Shown here: positions 58,201 through 64,000 of the stretch, one piece after another | Position numbering within the stretch: position 1 is the first letter of the stretch | How the letters are laid out: every line of letters starts with the position of its first letter | Assembly (NCBI GenBank): GCA_025642065.1 | Contig: JAODUP010000436.1 | Location: 677,501-741,500 of the forward strand | Length of the DNA stretch: 64,000 bases | From: Paralvinella palmiformis | Lineage: Eukaryota; Annelida; Polychaeta; Terebellida; Alvinellidae | Direction of reading: 5' to 3' | The notes under the pieces: model-generated | What the model saw: the letters and a program-made list of their open reading frames with translations, nothing else | Told to the model about the DNA's origin: nothing | Database searches by the model: none | Program-made: the position numbers and the translations under genes

Positions 58201-58274
58201 CTTGCAAACATCGCAAAACCATTATACATTTCATCATATTTCGCACGGGCAGCAGCAGAGGAGCTCCAGGTATC
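58201..58274 (-). CDS. Possible upstream DPY19L exon (weak)
   Basis: Between a TGTATAG acceptor and a GTATTGG donor lies a 74-nt frame that ends with one base, the phase e1 needs. The join would read [21 protein letters not shown]. The frame is open and mildly hydrophobic, but the donor is weak and this N-terminal region is not conserved enough to confirm it. Confidence 0.2.
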
Positions 58275-58735
58275 CTATACAAATCCAAACCATCTTTTTC
58301 TCTAATTGATATCAATATACCATATTGTTACATGCCACAATCTGCAACCCCCCCTCCCCGGCACTGACATCCCTTGTCAAGACAATGAACCCAGCCACAT
58401 ATTATATAATAACAAATTGTTCAAAGCACTTGTACTAGAACAAAATGAGCAATACCAAGGGAAATCAGCGGATAACGATAGCGCGACAAAAATATGCAGG
58501 GATGTGGAGGTGGCCGCTTTAGAATTATGACTAAAAATAATATATACACAGCGGAGTATAGGATTGGGGAATATAATAACAACTGGATGCTTGAAAATAG
58601 TTTAAATTGATACAACATATACAGAAGATTATACTACTTAAAAAGACAAGGCGGGTGGGATTTTTTATAACAAATGGGATCACAGCCAGGAAGCTGGTTT
58701 GCAAGCACACACACAGACACATACACACAGAGGGG

Positions 58736-58842
58736 TTTGTTAGGTCTTGACACAGGTCAGGCATGGGACGAGTGGCTGACAGGCGATTCTATGGAGTAAC
58801 TTGATTCAATTTGAACCCTGATTTGAGGGTTTGTTTAACCAC
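58736..58842 (-). mobile_element. SINE family B, diverged
   Basis: TTGACACAGGTCAGGCATGG and TTTGAACCCTGATTTGAGGG. Confidence 0.6.
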
Positions 58843-59260
58843 TGTGTGTGTGTATGTGAGAGAGAGAATTCAGACAACGAAACTTCAGAACAAACAAAAC
58901 TAAGTGTCTTTCCATTTAAATACTACGTGATCACGATTATGCACACAGTGTACAATCTGATGTTCGTGTATATTTCCGGTGCAGTAATTTATAAACAGTA
59001 CACAATCACCATACATTAGAGTAGTTATGTGCAGAATATAGTTTTAGACAGTATTTATCCATTGTATTTCCTACCTCATCAGTGATATGTGGACATCCAA
59101 TCAAACAACTCATTCCCCAGCCAACTGTCATCCTGATATAACTCAATTAATAATAGAAGTACTGTTCAGAATCGACCGTGTGTCATGCCGGAAAATTAAA
59201 TTTACTCACTCCAGTCCTTAACTAGACATTATTTATACGCAGTACGTTGCATAAGAGCTG

Positions 59261-59434
59261 TGGCTCCTCCGTTGTCTACTGGCAGCATGTTGGATCACCG
59301 ATCACTGCCACCCTCGTTCGAATCTCGGCATGGGCATATCTGAAGGGTGTTTCATCTTTGACTTTGCTTCATTACCTTTGCAGGTTGCTCTGCCTATTTA
59401 GCCTACTATGTGCACAAGGATGGCTGTAAAACAC
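59261..59434 (+). mobile_element. SINE family A
   Basis: GGCTCCTCCGTTGTCTACTG head, CGTTCGAATCTCGGCATGGG box B and AGGATGGCTGTAAAACACC tail. Confidence 0.92.
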
Positions 59435-59827
59435 CAATTATCTTGTAGAACAGCTACATATTATAGCATCAACAATTCGACCTGATGGCGGTTCTCCTGG
59501 TATAGAAGGGAAGCTATATTTACCGGAATAAGTACTCCTTGTGCAACTCCATGTGAGACTGAGAGCTAGCTCAGTGTGAACAAATGGTGTTTTTTTTTTA
59601 ATATTCGAGTTATTCAGACTCAGGACCAATTCGATTCCGGAATTGGAATTGATGAGCAATTCCAAAATTGCTTATTTAAAAAAAGTAGAATTGGAATTGC
59701 TAAATTTGTAATTTGCTACAGACAAATTAAATCCACCAATTAATTTTTTAATTCAGAAATATTTCTTTCATGACTACTTGGAATATAAACTACTCGAAGT
59801 CGGTATTCCACGTAGGTACATCAAAGT

Positions 59828-60085
59828 CTGTGCTTTGCTCACACGCTCCCACCTGTGTTGAAGGATGGTCTCGAGCAAGCCGGTTAATTGAATAATGTTA
59901 TCGCAAAAGTCTGGAATCTCGTTTCGAATGTTCACCGGTCTACTTCAGCTGCTGATCTGTTTGATGGATACACAAAGCTACAGGCTGCAAACAAGACTGT
60001 ATGGAACAGGCAGCTGAAGATGCTTTGCTCTGTGCTAAAAGTTCCGCAGGATGTCCGGAACACCTTGGACTATTCCAGAAATCCC
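59828..60085 (+). pseudogene. hAT-superfamily transposase fragment
   Basis: One frame reads CFAHTLPPVLKDGLEQAG, stop, then LNNVIAKVWNLVSNVHRSTS and AADLFDGYTKLQAANKTVWN, then RQLKMLCSVLKV. This is the hAT transposase core layout (C-x-AHxL...KDGL...NNVxxKVxxLVSxVRRS...LQAAxxTRWNSQLxM). The in-frame stop and truncation make it inactive. Confidence 0.85.
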
Positions 60086-60089
60086 ATGG

Positions 60090-60196
60090 CAGACATGGGG
60101 TCAATTCAATTCCGGAATTGCTTATTTAAAAAAAAGGGGGATTGGAATTGATCAATTTGATGTGGAATTGACAAAATGGAATTGACCCCATGTCAG
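60090..60196. mobile_element. Short hAT MITE-like unit, 107 bp
   Basis: CAGACATGGGGTCAATTC at the left and GAATTGACCCCATGTCAG-type sequence at the right, with the interior largely deleted. It could be an independent MITE or the right end of the relic. Flanking 8-mers do not match. Confidence 0.8.
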
Positions 60197-60199
60197 ATC

Positions 60200-60322
60200 A
60201 GCACTGGTCACACCATGGACCGTATAGCCGCATCTAGGAAAACATCTCACAAAAGTCGGATTCAAACCCACAACCTGGAAGTTTGCAGTGCAATACTCTA
60301 ACCACTGGGCCATCTGAGTGTC
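60200..60322 (-). mobile_element. SINE family B
   Basis: GCACTGGTCACACCATGGAC, GGATTCAAACCCACAACCTG and ACTCTAACCACTGGGCCATC. Confidence 0.9.
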
Positions 60323-60332
60323 CTAAACAAAT

Positions 60333-60482
60333 AGTCAGTGAGTGCATTGGTAACACCTGGAACATTATGGCTGTGAGGTAAGTCCAGGGTGAAACATCCC
60401 ACTAACACAGATAAGAGCGGGATTCAAACCCTGACCTGGATGTTTGCAGCACAGTGCTCTAACGACTGAGCTACAAAAGCAC
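60333..60482 (-). mobile_element. SINE family B, adjacent second copy
   Basis: AACATCCCACTAACACAGAT, GGATTCAAACCCTGACCTGG and GCTCTAACGACTGAGCTAC. Same orientation as the preceding copy. Confidence 0.9.
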
Positions 60483-60508
60483 CAACTGTGAATGAACAGA
60501 AAATATCT

Positions 60509-60681
60509 ATGATTGATGATTGGTGTTTTACGGCCACTTTTATGCACATGGTTGGCTAAATGGGCCGAGCGACCTCTAAAGGTAAAGATGAAAAACCCTT
60601 CAGATATGCCCACACCGAAATTCGAACTCAAGTGGTAGTGATCTGTGGTCCAACGCGCTACCAACTAGACCATGGAGACGA
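60509..60681 (-). mobile_element. SINE family A
   Basis: GTTTTACGGCCACTTTTATG to AACTAGACCATGGAGACG, full length apart from a small internal deletion. Confidence 0.92.
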
Positions 60682-61489
60682 CTCACAGAGACTATCTATA
60701 TGAAAACATTCTGGCTTAACATTTTGACATTTATTTTTTATTTATTTATAAAATACCAGGTACGGCTGGGCCTAACACGAACAAAGTGTATCATTTCATT
60801 CTAAAGCCAAAAATAATGACTATTAAGCAGAATACAGACAATGAGAGATAGTCTTCAGGATCCAATCATCCAACAGGAAACCTTATAAACAAACATGGCT
60901 TCTTACTTTTTTTTAAAATTTGCAATAAAGATGATCAAAGAAGAGACCACAATTAGCAGTAATTACAGGATCAACCTTTTTGCACTGATTAACTTTAATT
61001 ACTTTACCTGACTGATTTGGCATTCAGTCATAATTGCAATTAGATTCATTCACTTTTACTAAATTATTACATTAATGAAGGAGATAAGTATAAAACGTAT
61101 AATTTCCACATTAAGTGATCCCCAAAATACTTCCTCACAGCCGTTCATTCCTCAAAAAACGAACAAATTGCTGCATTTCGAACAAGACAAGGAATATAGA
61201 TGGCACAAACTGGGCGAGGTGCATGTCATATTGATGCATGAAGTCAAAGATTTTCAATGCAACTTGATTGTATTGTGAACTGACTAATATGACGACAACA
61301 ACAACTGCAACCAGAACCGGATATTTCAGATATAACATTCACCAATCAGAAGGAGTGTTTGTTTAGAGCTTTCGACGTTCAATAGCTAAAGCTGCTAGCT
61401 GAGTCCCACCTGCACCGCTTAAATAACAATTAAATACCTACATTGAACCTAAAAATGCTTTGTCAAATGGTACAGTGGTAGTTTGGTTG

Positions 61490-61540
61490 GTTTATTTAAA
61501 CTCGACACTCAGGTCACAATTGGGAAATCTGGTCAACCAA
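61490..61540 (-). mobile_element. SINE family B 3' fragment
   Basis: TTTATTTAAACTCGACACTC then AGGTCACAATTGGGAAAT only. Confidence 0.45.
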
Positions 61541-61554
61541 TCATGATGGCCCAG

Positions 61555-61710
61555 TTAGTTAGAGAGTAGTTCTCGTAACCAAAGGATCGGAGGCTCGAGG
61601 CTCCGGAGCTGGAATGCGGTCATGTGACGACTGATTCACTCAGCGAAAAATGAGAATCTGACAGGATGTGTCTGGCTGGGTGTATGATTAATGCTTTGAG
61701 GTTATAATGG
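61555..61710 (+). mobile_element. SINE family C, 5' part (interrupted)
   Basis: GATGGCCCAGTTAGTTAGAG head, then GACTGATTCACTCAGCG and AATGCTTTGAGGTTATAATG. It stops at the point where the complete copy (29557-29855) continues CAGCATGCGTTGTATG. Confidence 0.85.
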
Positions 61711-62296
61711 AATTATTATTACTCGACTGGACTATGGCAATGCATTGTTATATAATAACCCCCTCTATCTGACAAACCACCTACAGCGAGTGCAGAACTG
61801 TGCTGCAGGTCTGGTGACACGAACTCACAAAGGGGAACATATAACATCAGTTTTGTTCCAGCCGCACTGGTTTCCTGTAAGTTTCAGATCATTGTACATG
61901 ATCCTGTTTCATACATTTAATGTATTGAGTGGAACAGCATCACTGTATCTAAGCGATCTGATCGAAACATATATAACAGTGAGAATGCTCCAATCTGAGT
62001 CCTATTCACTTTTGAGGCTACCAAGAAGCCACACAGCATTGTACGGAGAGAGATCCTTCCGAGCATCAGCTCCCAGGCTATGGAACAAGTTGCCAAAACA
62101 CATTAAACTTGCAGCAAATAAAGACATATTTTGTAAGGTTCTTAAAACCCTTTTATTTATAATATTAAACCAGTTTATTATGTTTGAAATGTATTTGATC
62201 TGTATGAGTTCAGAATATGTTTTAATTGTGTTTTAAATGTGAAGCACCATAGAGCAATTTTGGTTGAATAAAGCGCTATATAAAATACCATTATTA
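61711..62296 (+). pseudogene. CR1/L2-type LINE 3' fragment (RT C-terminus)
   Basis: Open frame ITRLDYGNALLYNNPLYLTN, HLQRVQNCAAGLVTRTHKGE, ..., SLLRLPRSHTALYGERSFRA and SAPRLWNKLPKHIKLA is the typical RT C-terminal tail of these elements. The 3' end is GCACCATAGAGCAATTTTGG then GCGCTATATAAAATACC. 5'-truncated as usual; intact over 160 codons, so much younger than the 15.1-16.2 kb copy. Confidence 0.92.
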
Positions 62297-62319
62297 ATTG
62301 TTGATGAACTGTGCATCGT

Positions 62320-62420
62320 AGCGGGTCTATGAGTTTTCCCAACACCTGTACTAGGTACGCCAGTGAGCTCGATTCTTTTCGAGGATATTGGCGCAATAGA
62401 TGTTTTGTAATTATTATATG
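62320..62420 (+). repeat. Dispersed repeat D, copy 2
   Basis: GAGCTCGATTCTTTTCGAGG, ATATTGGCGC and TTTTGTAATTATTA, matching the reverse complement of 22793-22870. Confidence 0.7.
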
Positions 62421-62540
62421 TTGTATACTCCCGTGGGAGTTGATATATGTGCTGAGTCAGTGATAATAATACCATAAAGCCCTTTAGAACACCTATTTAG
62501 CTGGCAAGTGCGCTATATATTAAAGGTAACATATTATTAT
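62419..62540 (+). mobile_element. SINE family C, 3' part (resumed)
   Basis: GTTGTATACTCCCGTGGGAG, CTGAGTCAGTGATAATAATA and GTGCGCTATATATT continue the 5' part at 61555-61710. Confidence 0.8.
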
Positions 62541-62549
62541 TATAACTCC

Positions 62550-62655
62550 TTGGGGAAACAGCCTACAAACACAGGCATGAGCTAGATTCTAACGCGCAAC
62601 TATGAGATTTGCAGCAGAGTGCATAAACCGCTGTACTAATGGAACAGTCTTGGGA
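62550..62655 (-). mobile_element. SINE family B, partial
   Basis: TTGGGGAAACAGCCTACAAA, CACAGGCATGAGCTAGATTC and a degraded head. Confidence 0.75.
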
Positions 62656-62863
62656 TAGTGGCAGAGGGGACATTTACTGGTTTTCAAGCATAAATAAAAC
62701 TGTTGCAGTACAGCACACAGAATTATAAACTGGAACTATTAATGCAGGACAGTCGGGAGTCCTCTATCCTTGGGTCCAGAGCAAGAGAGGTATTAAATCT
62801 GAGAACTTAATGTCTTAGACGGCATCAAAAAATTTCTTTACAGTTACACACTCCTAAAAAGTC

Positions 62864-62925
62864 CAATCGGCCCATTTAGTCTACGTGTGCACAAAAGTGG
62901 CCGTAAAACAACAATAATCATCATC
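62864..62925 (+). mobile_element. SINE family A, 3' fragment
   Basis: CGGCCCATTTAGTCTACGTG then TGCACAAAAGTGGCCGTAAA only. Confidence 0.85.
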
Positions 62926-63077
62926 CTAACAAGTCCACAAACCATCCATATTAGATTTTCAAGTATTCAAATTGATCTTTGGCTGACCATTTCAATAGCT
63001 CTCCAAATCTCTAAAGTTTGTTTAGCTGCAACTAAATATTCAGTAATGGCGAATGACTATTGGAAAGAGTGTGATGT

Positions 63078-63242
63078 CTAGCTTTGGCACACAGGTTACG
63101 CTTGGATCATAAAGCTGAGGGGCTGTTCAGTAGAGAAATGAAGCACTCAAGAAAAGATGAAACATTCTGCAGATCATGGTAACATGGGTTTTGAACCCTG
63201 ACTTCAGAACTGAGTATGCAACCATCAACTGTGCTACGGGAA
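63078..63242 (-). mobile_element. SINE family B, diverged
   Basis: AAAGCTGAGGGGCTGTTCAG and GGTTTTGAACCCTGACTTCA. Confidence 0.7.
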
Positions 63243-63427
63243 TATGCTAAAGAACCATTGAAAGAAAGGGTTTTAGGCTTAAGCTAGGGATACTGCATTA
63301 CCCCCAAAAAGGAAATCAAGAAAAGTTGCCTTGGGACTTAATATTACCACAGCCTAGACCACTTAACATTTACTTTATTACTAAATGACATAGAAGAATA
63401 AAAAATAGATTAAAACAGTATTACTTG

Positions 63428-63736
63428 CAGACATGGGATCAATTCCATTTTGTCAATTCCACATCACATTTATCAATTCCATTTTTACCATGAGTAGGTA
63501 CTCCGAATACCTACTCTGAGTATCTACCCATTTTTCCAATAGTTTATATTCAAGGGAAGATTGTCCTGGTAGAAATATTTCTGAATTAAAAAATTAAATG
63601 GTAAATTAATTGGTATATTTAACTGTTTTCTGTAGCAAACTTCAATTCCAAATTTATCAATTCCAATTTTTTAAATAAGTAATTCCATTTCTGGAATTGC
63701 CACATTAGTTCCCAAATTGAATAGACCCCATGTCTG
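63428..63736. mobile_element. hAT-type MITE, 309 bp, with perfect 8-bp target duplication
   Basis: Ends CAGACATGGGATCAATTC and CCCCATGTCTG, interior shared with the 51976 copy in reverse orientation. ATTACTTG is found immediately on both sides (63420-63427 and 63737-63744), the classic hAT signature together with CAG...CTG ends. Confidence 0.95.
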
Positions 63737-63894
63737 ATTACTTGATACCCACTTTTATTCACCTGGTACAATCAGAGAGATTAGCGTCTTATTACGGTAA
63801 AATGGAAATCCCATAAATGAGGATTCGAACCACCATCCTAGTGATCCATGTCTAACCACACTACCAATTAATTCAAACGTGTCCCATAAAATAA

Positions 63895-64000
63895 AATCAG
63901 GTCATCCAATCAGATACTACTGTAGCCACCCACGTGTCTACGGGCGTCATCTGGCGATTGTATGTTTAATGTCACAACTTACATTAAGTGAAACAGATTG
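63895..64000 (+). mobile_element. LINE fragment at the window edge
   Basis: CAATCAGATACTACTGTAGC and CATCTGGCGATTGTATGTTT align with 15868-15960 of the decayed LINE. Cut by the window end. Confidence 0.65.

Larger units (their letters stand above)
59615..60196 (+). mobile_element. hAT transposon relic carrying MITE-like ends
   Basis: 59615-59812 matches the left 200 bp of the 51976 MITE. 59828-60085 is a transposase piece. 60090-60196 has the MITE right end. The left TIR is degraded (CAGACTCAGGACCAATTC) and the right end is CCCCATGTCAG. No matching 8-bp duplication surrounds the whole, so it may be rearranged. Confidence 0.75.

Noticed and set aside
61135..61338. Minus-strand ORF with a hydrophobic start (MLYLKYPVLVAVVVVVILVS) as DPY19L first exon
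   Set aside because: No convincing donor in the phase required by e1, and the following residues do not fit the family.

Overview
This is an animal (metazoan) nuclear window, AT-rich and almost entirely intronic. The only protein-coding gene I can support is a DPY19-family C-mannosyltransferase on the minus strand. Fourteen spliced exons are visible. They run from a 25-nt micro-exon at 57023-57047 leftwards to an exon at 1595-1666. With the junctions below they join into about 393 codons, roughly the middle half of the protein. The first coding exon(s) lie to the right and about 250 C-terminal residues lie off the left edge. The tRNA-headed SINEs, CR1/L2-type LINE tails, hAT elements and very many tandem repeats would suit a lophotrochozoan, perhaps a mollusc. 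That taxonomic guess is inference only.

Layout. 1-9.98 kb: exons e14 to e3, with e14-e4 packed into 5.3 kb. The introns between them hold (TA)n and (CA)n runs, a 25-bp minisatellite at 7.5-8.1 kb, and a second minisatellite at 8.3-9.7 kb that is split by a 1.03-kb TIR transposon. 9.98-34.6 kb: one intron of about 24.6 kb with a SINE/(CTCA)n block, a decayed LINE (15.1-16.2 kb), many SINEs, CpG-rich unique blocks, a 2-kb degenerate array (26.4-28.4 kb) and a 31-bp array (30.7 kb). 34.6 kb: exon e2. 34.7-57.0 kb: an intron of about 22.3 kb with at least eight separate minisatellite arrays, SINEs, an inverted 0.34-0.37 kb duplication (50.9/53.0 kb) and a hAT MITE. 57.0 kb: micro-exon e1. 57.05-64 kb: a transposon-dense 5' intron with a hAT transposase relic joined to MITE ends, a LINE nested in a SINE, and further SINEs.

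The gene encodes a multi-pass ER protein that, as known for the family, moves mannose from dolichyl-phosphate-mannose to tryptophans of WxxW/WxxC motifs, for example in thrombospondin repeats. Exon e4 carries an apparent one-base frameshift that needs checking. I found no operon-like or defence-like system. The most informative non-coding observations are the hAT-MITE family with a relic of its likely parent beside it, the transposon that interrupts a minisatellite, the near-identical inverted duplication, and the variety of unrelated minisatellites within two introns of one gene.
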